This document shows positions 51,064 to 60,347 of a DNA stretch of 64,000 nt, piece after piece (position 1 is the stretch's first letter; every line of letters starts with the position of its first letter). The position numbers were made by a program, and so were the translations under genes. The stretch is from the NCBI GenBank assembly GCA_963732775.1, contig CAVTAR010000001.1, forward strand, positions 620,001 to 684,000. Direction: 5' to 3'. The DNA comes from CAVRQM01 sp963732775. Lineage in GTDB: Bacteria; Pseudomonadota; Alphaproteobacteria; Acetobacterales; Acetobacteraceae. The notes under the pieces are model-generated. The model was given only the letters and a program-made list of their open reading frames with translations, searched no databases and was not told the origin of the DNA.

Positions 51064-52203
51064 ATGGTCACGCAGCGGTACGACTGCCTGGTGGTGGGCC
51101 GCGGCATCGTCGGTCTCGCCCACGCGCTCGCCGCCGCGCGGTCCGGGCTGCGCGTCGGCGTGCTCGACCGCGAGGCGCGCAGCGTCGGCGCCTCGATCCG
51201 CAATTTCGGCTTCATCACCGTCACCGGACAGGCCGCCGGCATCACCTGGCGCCGCGCGCGGCGCGCCCGCGACGTCTGGGCCGAGGTCGCGCCGGCCGCC
51301 GGCATCGAGATCCAGCAGCGCGGCCTGCTGACCTGCGCGCGCCGCCCCGAGGCGATGGCCGTGCTGCGCGAGTTCGCCGCCGGCCCGATGGGCGCGGGCT
51401 GCCGCGTGCTGCCGCGCGGCAAGCTGCCGGACGGGCTCGCGTCGTCGCTGGAAGGCGCGCTGCACAGCCCGCACGAGCTGCGCGTCGAGAGCCGCGACGC
51501 CATCCCGCGCCTCGCCGCCCACCTCGCGGCGGCGCACGGCGTCGCCTTCCTGCCGCGCGCCGCCGTGCTCGGCGTCGAGACCGGGCGCGTCCACACGGCC
51601 GGCGGGGAGATCGCCGCCGAGCACGTCGTCGCCTGCCCCGGCACCGACCTCGTCTCGCTGTTCCCCGACGAGATTTCCGCGCGCGAAGTTACCTTATGCA
51701 AGCTGCACATGCTGCGGCTCGCGGCACCGGGGATCCGCCTGCCGGCGCCGCTGATGAGCGACCTCGGGCTGGTGCGCTACGGCGGCTACGCCACCCGCTC
51801 GCTGCCGGCGCTGCGCCGGCGGCTGGAGGCGGAGCAGCCGGAGTGCCTCGCCAACGGCGTCCACCTGATCGCGGTGCAGGGCCAGGACGGCAGCCTGGTG
51901 GTCGGCGACAGCCACCACTACGAGGCGAGCCCCGACCCGTTCCAGCCCGAGGCGGTCGACCGGCTGATCCTCGACGAGCTCGCCGCCGTCGCCGCGATCC
52001 CGGCGCCGCTGGTGGTCGAGCGCTGGGTCGGGGTCTATCCCTCCGGCCCGGAGCCCGCGTTCATCGCGCAGCCGCGCCCCGGCGTGTGGCTGGTGATGGT
52101 CACGAGCGGCACCGGCGCCAGCACCGCCTTCGCGCTCGCCGAGGAGACCGTGGCCGACCTGCTCGGCCACCAGCCGCCGCCGCACACCGAGGGGGTTCCA
52201 TGA
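51064..52203 (+). CDS. TIGR03364-type FAD-dependent oxidoreductase (phosphonate-linked)
   Basis: 379 residues of the DAO fold. YDCLVVGRGIVGLAHALAAARSGLRVGVLDRE is the FAD-binding motif; GASIRNFGFITVTGQAAGITWRRA and GTDLVSLFP are characteristic of TIGR03364 proteins that lie with phosphonatase genes. Related enzymes oxidatively remove amines from (N-methyl-)aminoethylphosphonate to phosphonoacetaldehyde. The start MVTQRYDC at 51064 is set by homology. Overlaps phnX by 4 bp. Confidence 0.85.
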   Translation: MVTQRYDCLVVGRGIVGLAHALAAARSGLRVGVLDREARSVGASIRNFGFITVTGQAAGITWRRARRARDVWAEVAPAAGIEIQQRGLLTCARRPEAMAVLREFAAGPMGAGCRVLPRGKLPDGLASSLEGALHSPHELRVESRDAIPRLAAHLAAAHGVAFLPRAAVLGVETGRVHTAGGEIAAEHVVACPGTDLVSLFPDEISAREVTLCKLHMLRLAAPGIRLPAPLMSDLGLVRYGGYATRSLPALRRRLEAEQPECLANGVHLIAVQGQDGSLVVGDSHHYEASPDPFQPEAVDRLILDELAAVAAIPAPLVVERWVGVYPSGPEPAFIAQPRPGVWLVMVTSGTGASTAFALAEETVADLLGHQPPPHTEGVP

Positions 52204-53015
52204 CCGAACGCATCCAGGCCGTGATTCTCGACTGGGCCGGCACCGTGGTGGATTTCGGCAGCCGCGCGCCGATGGACGCCTTCGTCAAGGCGTTCGCCCA
52301 TTTTGGTGTCGAGATCGCCATCGCCGACGCGCGCGGGCCGATGGGCACGCCGAAGCGCGAGCACATCCGCGCCGTCGGGCATTCGCCGTACGTCGCGGCG
52401 ATGTGGCAGGCCGAGCACGGGAGGCCGTTCGACGACGACGACGTGGACAAGCTGTTCGCCGTGTTCGAGCCGCTGAACGTCGCCACTGTCGTGGAGCATG
52501 CGGCGCCGATCCCGGGCGCGGTCGCGGCGATCGCGCGGCTGCGCGCCCGCGGCGTGCGCATCGGCAGCACCACCGGCTACACGCGCCCGATTATGGACCG
52601 GCTGCTGCCCGCCGCCGCCGCCGCCGGCTATGCGCCGGAGCTGGTGGTGTGCGCGGGCGAGCTGCCGGCGGGGCGGCCGAGCCCGCTGATGATGTGGCAC
52701 GCGATGGCGCACATGGGCGTCTGGCCGGCGCGCACGGTGGTCAAGGTGGACGACACGCCGGTCGGCGTCGCCGAGGGCCGGGCGGCCGGGACCTGGGCGG
52801 TGGGGGTGGCGTTCACCGGCAACATCGCCGGCCTGTCGGAGGCGGAGCTGGCGGCGCTGTCCGACGCCGAGCGGCAGGCGCTGCGCGCCCGTGCGGTGGA
52901 GCAGATGCGCGCGGCCGGGGCCGACGTGGTAATCGATTCCGTGGCCGATCTCGAAGGCGCCGTGGCGGTGTTCGACGCCAAGCTCGCCGCCGGCGAGCGC
53001 CCCGCGCTCGCGTAG
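52200..53015 (+). CDS. phnX: Phosphonoacetaldehyde hydrolase (phosphonatase)
   Basis: 271 residues of the HAD superfamily. It hydrolyses phosphonoacetaldehyde to acetaldehyde and phosphate through a Schiff base. The nucleophile Asp in ILDWAGTVVDFGS, the Schiff-base Lys in GTPKREHIRA, GSTTGYTRPIMD, PSPLMMWHAMAHMGVW and VKVDDTPVGVAEG are all present. It is coupled to the oxidase by ATGA and is the final step for phosphorus release from aminoethylphosphonates. Confidence 0.95.
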   Translation: MTERIQAVILDWAGTVVDFGSRAPMDAFVKAFAHFGVEIAIADARGPMGTPKREHIRAVGHSPYVAAMWQAEHGRPFDDDDVDKLFAVFEPLNVATVVEHAAPIPGAVAAIARLRARGVRIGSTTGYTRPIMDRLLPAAAAAGYAPELVVCAGELPAGRPSPLMMWHAMAHMGVWPARTVVKVDDTPVGVAEGRAAGTWAVGVAFTGNIAGLSEAELAALSDAERQALRARAVEQMRAAGADVVIDSVADLEGAVAVFDAKLAAGERPALA

Positions 53016-53020
53016 CCGGC

Positions 53021-53084
53021 CCACCCGGCCCCTCCGGGCCACCCTCCCCACCAGGGGGAGGGAGATGTTTTCCCTCCCCTTCAT
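53021..53084. repeat. Palindromic repeat (second family), left part, split by IS copy 2
   Basis: CACCCGGCCCCTCCGGGCC, ACCCTCCCCACC and TTTTCCCTCCCCTTCAT resemble the unit at 44771-44856. The complementary arms AAAGGGGGAGGGTGGCCC and GGCCGGGTGGGG lie at 54231-54266, beyond the IS. Confidence 0.7.
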
Positions 53085-54229
53085 GATGGCTCTGCGAAAG
53101 CGGTTTGTCGTGAGACGTCGGCGTTGGTTTCGGAGTGTGGGATGGCGGCTTTCGGTGTGTTGGGGCCGCGGGCGGGCCTGCGGAGCGGGCTCGGGCTCAT
53201 GCGGCGGTCAGCTTGGCCGCACGTTTGAGATTGAGGACGCTGACGATCGCGAGGATGTCGGCGGTGTTGCGGGCCAGCGTGTGGCATCGCATCCGCGACC
53301 GCCCATAGATCCGTTTGAGTTGGCTGAAGATGTTCTCGACCGGGGCCCGGGCGCGCGCCACGAGGTCGTTCCAGCGCTGGCGGTGGCGGGGCAGCGCGCG
53401 CTGGGATTTGTGCCGCCGGTGCATGATCCGGTCCTTGATCCCGGCCGCGCGCAGGCGCTGCCGCCTGGCGGCCTGGGGATAGGCCTTGTCGGCGTAGACC
53501 GCCCGCTCGTCGCCGCAGATGAGGTCGTCGGCGGCTTCGCTCTCATAGGTCTTGGCACCGGTGACGACGACGCGCCGGACCAGTCCCGAGCCCTGGTCGA
53601 CGCCGACATGCACCTTGTAGCCGAACACCGACCGCCCCGCCTTGCGGGTCCACGACGCTCCTGGCTCGGCGGCGTTGCACGCACCCAGCCCGGCCGAGGC
53701 CGGCGGCGGGCGCAACGCCGACGCGACCAGGGTGGCGTCGAGCAGGCTGCCTTTCTTGACCATCAGCCCGCGCTGCTCGAGCTGGCGCGTGATCTCCTCG
53801 AAACAGGCCCTCAGCACGCCGGCCTCGGCGGCATCGTGGCGAAACCGCAGGATGGTCGTCTCGTCGGGAGTGCGGTCGGCGAGGCCAAAGCCGCAGAAGC
53901 GCCGAAACGACAGCCGGTCCAGCAGCGCTTCCTCCAAGCCCGGGTCGGACAGGTCATACATCGCTTGCAGGTACAGCGCCTTGAGCAGGGCCAGCGGCGC
54001 ATAGGGCGGCCGGCCGTGCTCGCCCCGACGCAACGGCTTGCACAGCACCTCCAGCGGCGCCCAGTCGATCACCGTTTCCAACTTGGCCAAGCGCGGATTG
54101 CTGCCCAGCCGCGGATCCACCAACGACTCCGCCAAGCCAAGCTGCCGTTGCGTCATGACCATCCCCTCCGATGACCAAACGAGCGAACCATGACCAACCG
54201 CGCCGGAACCAGAGTTTCGCAGAGCCATC
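53085..54229 (-). mobile_element. IS5-family insertion sequence, copy 2 (1145 bp)
   Basis: Bounded by GATGGCTCTGCGAAA and its complement, same length as copy 1 and differing from it at only two sites I can find. The flanks (TTCAT left, CAAAG right) show no target duplication, unlike copy 1. The element is inserted in the loop of a CCCTCCCC / GGGGAGGG palindrome. Confidence 0.9.
53197..54156 (-). CDS. IS5-family DDE transposase (copy 2)
   Basis: 319 residues, identical in amino acids to the transposase at 482-1441; see there for the DDE residues. The start ATG (54154-54156) has the same GGAGGGG upstream. Intact. Confidence 0.93.
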   Translation of the reverse strand: MTQRQLGLAESLVDPRLGSNPRLAKLETVIDWAPLEVLCKPLRRGEHGRPPYAPLALLKALYLQAMYDLSDPGLEEALLDRLSFRRFCGFGLADRTPDETTILRFRHDAAEAGVLRACFEEITRQLEQRGLMVKKGSLLDATLVASALRPPPASAGLGACNAAEPGASWTRKAGRSVFGYKVHVGVDQGSGLVRRVVVTGAKTYESEAADDLICGDERAVYADKAYPQAARRQRLRAAGIKDRIMHRRHKSQRALPRHRQRWNDLVARARAPVENIFSQLKRIYGRSRMRCHTLARNTADILAIVSVLNLKRAAKLTAA

Positions 54230-54266
54230 CAAAGGGGGAGGGTGGCCCGAAGGGCCGGGTGGGGTC
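54230..54266. repeat. Palindromic repeat (second family), right part
   Basis: AAAGGGGGAGGGTGGCCC followed by GAAGGGCCGGGTGGGG complements the arms at 53021-53080 on the far side of IS copy 2. Confidence 0.7.
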
Positions 54267-54342
54267 GCCGGCAACACACTCCAAGCCACCCCAAGCCACG
54301 CTCCCGCTTGACTTCCACCCCCGTATCGTTCATGTTCCGTTC

Positions 54343-55014
54343 GTGCCATCCCTCCCATCCCAGCCCGCCCTGCTGGACCTCTCGCGCCAGTTCGGCCTGA
54401 TCTGGACCATGCTGACCCGGGGCCTCGGCCTCTGGGAATCGCGGGAGCGATCGAGCCCGCTGCCGGCGCTGGCCTATCGCCGGGCCAGCCGCCTGGTCGC
54501 CCGCCTGCAAGCCCTCCTCGCCCTGCTCGCCGCCGGCCGCCTGCCCCCGGTCCGCCCACCCCGGCCGCCGCGACTGGCCGCGGTCGCCGAGGCACCGCCA
54601 GAGGCCCCACCCCAAGACGCCCCGCCACCCCGGCCGCGCCCCCCACGCCTGCCGCGCCGGGTCGGCTGGCTGATGGCCCGAGGCATCGAGATCCGCTGGG
54701 CCGCAGGCCCCTTCCAGCACTGGCTGCAGGACCCGCAGGTGCAAGCCTTGCTCGCCCAGGTGCCGCAGGCCCGCAGGCCGCTGGCCGCCCTGTGCCGGAT
54801 GCTCGCCATCCCGCCCTGGCCGCACCCACCCGACGGCCCGCTCCCCCTACCGAAGCCCCGGGTGAGGAAGCCGAGGCCGAAGAAGCCCCGGCGGCCGACC
54901 CTGGCCGAGGACCGGGCGGCGTGCTGGCACCATCGCTGCATCGAGACCGACAGCGGCTTCGTCGATCCCAAGCGCCGTCCCTGGTGGATGCCGCCGCTGT
55001 CCAAGCGGCGATGA
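54343..55014 (+). CDS. Conserved hypothetical Pro/Arg-rich protein
   Basis: 223 residues, no domain with known function. Parts: a helical N terminus (LLDLSRQFGLIWTMLTRGLGLWESRER), a Pro-rich linker, a helical middle (GPFQHWLQDPQVQALLAQVPQARRPLAALCRMLAI), and a basic Pro/Lys/Arg tail (KPRVRKPRPKKPRRP) followed by a short C-terminal segment. Similar proteins are common in Acetobacteraceae from memory, often near IS elements. GTG 54343 was chosen as the first start beyond the repeat; in-frame reading upstream runs into repeat and IS sequence. Confidence 0.6.
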   Translation: MPSLPSQPALLDLSRQFGLIWTMLTRGLGLWESRERSSPLPALAYRRASRLVARLQALLALLAAGRLPPVRPPRPPRLAAVAEAPPEAPPQDAPPPRPRPPRLPRRVGWLMARGIEIRWAAGPFQHWLQDPQVQALLAQVPQARRPLAALCRMLAIPPWPHPPDGPLPLPKPRVRKPRPKKPRRPTLAEDRAACWHHRCIETDSGFVDPKRRPWWMPPLSKRR

Positions 55015-55072
55015 GGCGAGCGGGCCGACGCACGCCTTAATAGTTCCGATACAGAAACAAAGACCGTGGCCG

Positions 55073-55804
55073 CTAGCGCGAGGCCTCGCGTACCCGCTGC
55101 TCGGCCAGTCCGCGCCATGGCGCGTCCGGGGGCGCGGAATCGAGGGCGCGGCGGAACAGCTCGGCGCTGTCCATGCTGACATGCCCGCCGGCCACCTGGG
55201 TCTGCGCCTCGGCGGCCAGCGCCGCGAGCCCCGGCTCGAAGCGCAGCCGCACCGCCGCGCGCCAGGCATCGGCGGCCTCCGGCAGGTGGCCCAGCGTCTC
55301 CTCGGAGTTGCCCAGCAGCACGTAGCCCTGGCGCTGCCGCTCCGGGTCCAGGCCCGGCGTGCGCAGGCGGGCGCGCAGCTCGGCCACCAGCGCGTCCTCC
55401 TTGGCCGACTGCGCAAGGCGGGCCGACAGCGGTGCCGCCGGCAGGTCGGGACGGCCGTGCACCAGGTAGAGCCCGGCCGCCGCCAGCGGCACCGCCACCA
55501 TGCCGGCCAGCACCGGCCACCGCCCATCCCGCCGTCGCCCGCCGCCCTGCTGCTCGCCCTGCTGCGCCTCCGGCGGCAGCGCGTCGGCGGCGAGCAGGCG
55601 GCGCTGCACCTCCAGCATCGCGGCGGCGTGCTCGGTCGCCGCGATCCGCCCCTCGGCGAGGTCGCGGTCGATCTCCGCCAGCTGCGCGCGATGCGAGGCG
55701 AGCGCCGCCTCGCGCCGGTCGCGCGTCGCCCGGCCCCGGAACAGGGTCGCCAGCAGCGGCGCCAGGGCGAGCGCCGCGAGCGCCGCGAGGGCCAGCCAGG
55801 TCAT
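55073..55804 (-). CDS. ccmI: Cytochrome c maturation protein CcmI
   Basis: 243 residues. N-terminal membrane helix, cytoplasmic leucine-zipper-like segment (REAALASHRAQLAEIDRDLAEGRIAATEHAAAMLEVQRRLLAAD), second membrane helix (WPVLAGMVAVPLAAAGLYLV), then a periplasmic TPR-like part (DPERQRQGYVLLGNSEETLGHLPEAADAWRAAVRL). It chaperones apocytochrome c to the haem ligation complex. It is last in the ccm operon and overlaps ccmH by 4 bp. Confidence 0.88.
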   Translation of the reverse strand: MTWLALAALAALALAPLLATLFRGRATRDRREAALASHRAQLAEIDRDLAEGRIAATEHAAAMLEVQRRLLAADALPPEAQQGEQQGGGRRRDGRWPVLAGMVAVPLAAAGLYLVHGRPDLPAAPLSARLAQSAKEDALVAELRARLRTPGLDPERQRQGYVLLGNSEETLGHLPEAADAWRAAVRLRFEPGLAALAAEAQTQVAGGHVSMDSAELFRRALDSAPPDAPWRGLAEQRVREASR

Positions 55805-56247
55805 GGGTGCAGCAGCTGCTCCAGCCGGTCGCGCTCGCCCGGGTCGAGCGGCGGCGGCGGCTCGCGTCGCCGGCGTGTCAGCAGCACCGCGCCGCCGCCG
55901 GCCAGCAGCGCCAGCACCGGCGAGCCCCACAGCAGGATTGTCGCCGCGTTGAGCGGTGGGCTGAGGCGCACGAAATTGCCGTAGCGGGCCACCAGCCAGT
56001 CGGTGATGGCGAGGTCGCTGTCGCCGGCGGCCACGCGCTGGCGCACGATCTGGCGCAGGTCGCGGGCGAGGTCGGCGCCGCTGTCCTCGATGCTCTCGTT
56101 CTGGCACACGAGGCAGCGGAGCTGCCGCCCGATCGCCACCGCCCGCGCCTCGGCCGCCGGGTCGCGCAACGCCTCCGACGGGTCCGCGATCGCCCAGGCG
56201 GGCGTGGCGGCCCAGGTCAGGAGCATGGCCAGCACGAGGGCCTTCAT
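55801..56247 (-). CDS. ccmH: Cytochrome c maturation thiol protein CcmH
   Basis: 148 residues: signal peptide MKALVLAMLLTWAATPAWA, the redox motif LRCLVCQNESIEDSGADLA, and a C-terminal membrane anchor (LLWGSPVLALLAGGGAVLL). It reduces the apocytochrome CXXCH disulfide together with CcmG. ATGA overlap with ccmG. Confidence 0.95.
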   Translation of the reverse strand: MKALVLAMLLTWAATPAWAIADPSEALRDPAAEARAVAIGRQLRCLVCQNESIEDSGADLARDLRQIVRQRVAAGDSDLAITDWLVARYGNFVRLSPPLNAATILLWGSPVLALLAGGGAVLLTRRRREPPPPLDPGERDRLEQLLHP

Positions 56248-56774
56248 GTCGTGCGCTGCAGCAGCGGCAGCAGCGCCCGCTCGGCCACCTCGGGCGTGAT
56301 CGGCCCGACATAGCGCCAGCGCACCACGCCGGCGCCGTCGATGAGGTAGGTCTCGGGCACGCCGGTGATGCCCCAGTCGATGCCGACCCGGCCGGGCAGG
56401 TCGGGGGCCATCCGCGCATACGGGTCGCCGTTGCGGGCGAGGAACGCCTGCGTGGCGTCGGGCTTGTCCTTGTAGGCGATGCCGATGAGCTTCACGCCGG
56501 CCTCGCGCAGCTGCATCAGCACCGGCGCCTCCTCCAGGCACGGCACGCACCAGCTGGCGAAGAAGTTCACCACCACCGGGTGGCCCGCGGCCAGGTCGCG
56601 GTCGGCGAGGCCCGGGAGCTGGAACGGCGGCACGCGCTTGTCGATCAGCTGAGACGGCACGCCGCGCGGGTCGAACTTGCCCGTCTGCATGCCGCGCAGC
56701 ATGGCGAAGAAGCCGCCGAAGGCCAGCACCGTGGCCCCGAGCGGGACCAGCAGCAAGCTGCGGCGGGCAATCAT
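56244..56774 (-). CDS. ccmG: Thiol:disulfide interchange protein CcmG/DsbE
   Basis: 176 residues, thioredoxin fold anchored by an N-terminal helix. Active site FFASWCVPCLEEAP, cis-Pro loop ITGVPETYLIDGAG. It keeps the CcmH/apocytochrome thiols reduced in the periplasm. Overlaps ccmF by 4 bp. Confidence 0.95.
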   Translation of the reverse strand: MIARRSLLLVPLGATVLAFGGFFAMLRGMQTGKFDPRGVPSQLIDKRVPPFQLPGLADRDLAAGHPVVVNFFASWCVPCLEEAPVLMQLREAGVKLIGIAYKDKPDATQAFLARNGDPYARMAPDLPGRVGIDWGITGVPETYLIDGAGVVRWRYVGPITPEVAERALLPLLQRTT

Positions 56775-58751
56775 TCGGCCGGCACGGCGGGCACCGGCGT
56801 CGCGCGCCGGGCCGGGGCGCCGACCCGCAGCCGGCGGTCCGACAGCGAGGTCAGCCCGCCCGCCGCCATCACCAGTGCGCCCAGCCAGATCCACGGCGCG
56901 AACGGGTTGACGTGCAGCCGCAGCACGGCGCCGCCGTCGCGCTCGTCGCCGACCACGGTATAGAGGTCGCGGAACAAATTGGTGCTGATCTTGGCCTCGG
57001 TGGTCGTCACCTGCTGCACCGGGAAGCTCCGCCGCTCCGGCGCCAGCGTCACCACCGGATGGCCGTGGTGGCTGATGGCGATGGTGGCCACGCGTGCGGC
57101 GTAGTTCGGGCCGGGTGCGTCGTGCAGGTCGAGCAGCCGGAAATCGTAGCCGGCGAGGTGCGTGCTCTCGCCCGGGCTGCAGCAGCACGATGCGCTCGCT
57201 GGCCAGCGACATCCCCGCGATACCGGCGATGGTGACGCCCAGGCCCGCATGCGCGATCGCCGCCCCGAACGAGCCGCGCCGCAAGCCGCCGAGCCGGGCG
57301 AGGCTGGTCCGCAGCGGCGCCCGCGCGAACTGCACGCGCCCCAGGATATCCGCGAGCGCGCCCAGGATCAGCCAGGCGGAGAAGCCGAACGCCAGCGCCG
57401 GCAGCGCCTTGGCCCGCAGCGCCGCGAACAGCCCGATGGCGAGCGCCGCCAGCGCCGCCCACCACAGCCGGGACAGCGCCGGCCACAGCGAGGCGCGCTT
57501 CCAGGCGAGCGCCGGGCCGATCGACATGAAGAGGAACACCGGCACGGCGAGCGGCAGCACCGTCGCATTGAAGAACGGCGCGCCGACCGAGAATTTCTGC
57601 CCCAGCAGCAGGTCGGCGAACAGCGGGAAGGTCGTGCCGGTCATCACCACCGCGGCGATCGAGCACAGCAGAATGTTGTTCAGCACGATCCCGCCCTCGC
57701 GCGAGATCGGCGCGAAGATGCCCGAGGCGGACAGCGCCGGCGCCCGCAGCGCGAACAGCAGCAGCGAGCCGCCGATCACCAGCGCCAGCAGCCCCAGGAT
57801 GAACACGCCGCGCGCCGGGTCCTGCGCGAAGGAGTGGACCGAGTTGAGGATGCCCGAGCGCACCAGGAAGGTGCCGGACAGGCTGAGCGAGAAGGTGCCG
57901 ATGGCCAGCAGCACGGTCCACACCTTCAGCGCCTCGCGCTTCTCCACCACGAGCGCGGAGTGCAGCAGCGCCGTCCCGGTCAGCCACGGCAGCAGCGAGG
58001 CGTTCTCCACCGGGTCCCAGAACCAGAACCCGCCCCAGCCGAGTTCGTAGTAGGCCCACCACGAGCCGAGCGCGATGCCGCCGGTCAGGCAGCACCAGGC
58101 CGCCAGCGTCCACGGCCGCACCCAGCGGCCCCAGGCGGCGTCCACCCGGCCCTCGATCAGTGCGGCGACGGCGAACGCGAACGGGATCGCCATGCCGACG
58201 TAGCCGACATAGAGAATGGGCGGGTGGAAGGCGAGGCCGGGGTCCTGCAGCAGCGGGTTCATGTCCCGCCCCTCCTCGGGCGCGGGCCACAGCCGCAGGA
58301 ACGGGTTGCTCTCCAGCAGCGCGAACAGCTGGAAGCCGCAGGACGACAGGCCCAGCACCCCCAGCACGCGCGCCCGCAGCGCCGAGGGCAGGCGGCTGCC
58401 GAAGATCGCGACCGCGGCACCGCAGCACGACAGGATCAGGCACCACAGCAGGATGCTGCCCTCGTGGTCGCCCCAGGCGCCGGTGATCTTGTACAGAAGC
58501 GGCTTCAGCGTGTGGCTGTTCTCGGCGATGTTCTTCACCGAGAAATCGTCGGTGACCGCGCTGACCACGAGACACAGGAAGGCGGCCGACAGCGCGATCC
58601 ACTGGCCGATGGCGATCGCCGGGGCGGCGGCGATCAGGCGGGCATCGCGGCGGTGCGCCCCCCAGAGCGGCAGCACCGCCTGGGCGAAGCCGAACGCGAC
58701 GGCGAGCGCCAGCGCGAAATGCCCGAGTTCCGGGATCGATGGCTCGCTCAT
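56771..58751 (-). CDS. ccmF: Cytochrome c-type biogenesis protein CcmF (one frameshift)
   Basis: Reads as about 660 residues of the CcmF haem lyase subunit with about 14 membrane segments. The WWD-type haem-handling loop is GWGGFWFWDPVENASLLPWL. His-bearing segments include AFHPPILYVGYVGMAIPF and SLSGTFLVRSGILNSVHSFAQDP. The frame shifts near 57171-57176: LLQPG then continues one frame over as ESTHLAGYDFRLLDLHDAPG; one extra G in a CCCGGG run explains it. The C-terminal third is intact in the other frame. Probably a sequence error, as the operon is otherwise intact. Confidence 0.9.
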
Positions 58752-59245
58752 GTGCCGCTGGCCTTCGCGATGGTGTTCAGGCTCGCGGCCGGCGGCGGCG
58801 CGCCTGTGGACGGGTTCCAGTGGCCGGACTTCTTCAGCGCGTCGGCCACTTCCTTGGGCATGTAGGTCTCGTCGTGCTTGGCCAGCACCTCCTGCGCCTC
58901 GAACCGGCCGCCGGGGGCGATGCTGCCGAGGGCGACGATGCCCTGCCCCTCGCGGAACAGGTCGGGCAGGATGCCGGTGTAGTCCACCACCACGCTGCCG
59001 GCGCCGTCGGTGACGGTGAAGTGGGCCGACGGCGCGCCGTCGCGCTCGCTGCGCACCAGGCTGCCGGCCTGCACCAGCCCGCCCAGGCGGAAGGTGCGGC
59101 CGGGCACGGCTTTCGTGGCGACCTCGGAGGGGGCGAGGAAGAACGCCATGCTGTCGCCCATCGCCGAGAGCGACAGCGCCGCCGCGCCGCCGAGCGCGAC
59201 GCCGCAGGCCAGCAGCACCACCATGCGCCGGTGCTTGCGCGTCAT
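58748..59245 (-). CDS. ccmE: Cytochrome c maturation haem chaperone CcmE
   Basis: 165 residues. N-terminal membrane anchor (MVVLLACGVALGGAAALSLSAM), OB-fold with GRTFRLGGLVQAGSLVR and the covalent haem-binding His in VLAKHDETYMP. It carries haem from CcmC to CcmF. Four-base overlaps on both sides. Confidence 0.95.
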   Translation of the reverse strand: MTRKHRRMVVLLACGVALGGAAALSLSAMGDSMAFFLAPSEVATKAVPGRTFRLGGLVQAGSLVRSERDGAPSAHFTVTDGAGSVVVDYTGILPDLFREGQGIVALGSIAPGGRFEAQEVLAKHDETYMPKEVADALKKSGHWNPSTGAPPPAASLNTIAKASGT

Positions 59246-59433
59246 GCCGCCTCGCGGCCCGCGCCCGGATCGCGGTCGTATGGGCCGCCGGCGATCGCAC
59301 CGCCGGCGCGCGGGTCGACGGCCAGCAGCCGGCGGCGCGCCTGCGCGGTCCGCAGCGCCGCGCCCAGGCTCAGCCAGAGGATGACGGCGCCGGCCAGCAG
59401 GTAGGCGGCGACGATGTAGGGCAGGTGGTTCAT
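59242..59433 (-). CDS. ccmD: Haem exporter/maturation protein CcmD
   Basis: 63 residues with one membrane helix (YIVAAYLLAGAVILWLSL) and a basic cytoplasmic tail, as usual for CcmD, which helps release holo-CcmE. Identified by position between ccmC and ccmE and by its architecture. Confidence 0.88.
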   Translation of the reverse strand: MNHLPYIVAAYLLAGAVILWLSLGAALRTAQARRRLLAVDPRAGGAIAGGPYDRDPGAGREAA

Positions 59434-60260
59434 GCGCTCTGGTGGGCGCGGGCCAGCAGCAGGGAGCGCACCCGCCGCTCCATGATCGCCGCCCGGGTGC
59501 GTGCCACGACGATCGCCACGAAGCCGACCGTGAACCCGAGCGCCGAAAGCAGCAATGGCCACAGCATCGAGGCCGACATGGTCGGCGCGCCGGTCAGGGT
59601 GATGCTGGCCGGCTGGTGCAGCGTGTTCCACCACTCCACCGAGAACTTGATGATCGGCAGGTTCACCACGCCGACCAGCGCCAGGATCGCCCCGGCCCGC
59701 GCGCCGCGCTGCGGGTCGTCGAAGGCGCGCACCAGGGCGACGTGGCCAAGATAAAGAAAGAACAGCACCAGCACCGAGGTCAGCCGTGCGTCCCACACCC
59801 ACCAGGTGCCCCAGGTCGGCTTGCCCCACAGGCTGCCGGTCGCCAGGCACAGCGCCGTCACCGCGGCACCCACCGGCGAGATCTCGGCGGCGGCGAGGTC
59901 GGCCAGCGGGTGCCGCCAGACCAGCGAGGCGACGGAACACGCCGCCAGCGCCGCGTAGCCGGCCGAGGCGAGCCAGGCCGAGGGGACATGGACATACATG
60001 ATCCGCACCGCGTCGCCCTGCTGCCAGTCGGCCGGGGCGAACGCGAGGCCCCAGACCAGTCCGACGGCGGTCAGCAGCCCGGCGACGATGGCGAGCGGCG
60101 GCAGCACCCGGCCCGAGATGCGCAGGAAGCGCCCCGGGTTGGCGAAGCGGTGCAGGCTGCGGCCGCCGGGTGTGCCGATGCCGGTGCCGATGCCGGTGCC
60201 GATGCCGGTCACGCTGGCGGGCGGCGGGGCCAGGGCGTTGCTGGCGGGGCTGGCGTCCAT
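59430..60260 (-). CDS. ccmC: Haem exporter/handling protein CcmC
   Basis: 276 residues with six membrane segments. The WWD domain WGKPTWGTWWVWDARLTSVLVLFFLYLG and flanking His residues (VHVPSAW, WWNTLHQP) bind haem for transfer to CcmE. The N terminus carries an unusual GIGTGIGTGIGT stretch encoded by three 12-bp repeats (60172-60207). First gene of the ccmCDEFGHI operon; ccmAB are not in the window. Confidence 0.95.
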   Translation of the reverse strand: MDASPASNALAPPPASVTGIGTGIGTGIGTPGGRSLHRFANPGRFLRISGRVLPPLAIVAGLLTAVGLVWGLAFAPADWQQGDAVRIMYVHVPSAWLASAGYAALAACSVASLVWRHPLADLAAAEISPVGAAVTALCLATGSLWGKPTWGTWWVWDARLTSVLVLFFLYLGHVALVRAFDDPQRGARAGAILALVGVVNLPIIKFSVEWWNTLHQPASITLTGAPTMSASMLWPLLLSALGFTVGFVAIVVARTRAAIMERRVRSLLLARAHQSA

Positions 60261-60347
60261 GCCGGGATACTAGGGGCGGCCCGCCCAAGTTGGAAGCAGC
60301 CCGCCTCTCGCCTACGCTGCCCCGCGACGCCCGATGGAGAGGATTTC

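Noticed and set aside
53065..54174. 369-residue plus-strand frame across IS copy 2
   Set aside because: It is the exact antisense of the transposase and appears in the same form opposite copy 1; no homology to known IS accessory proteins.
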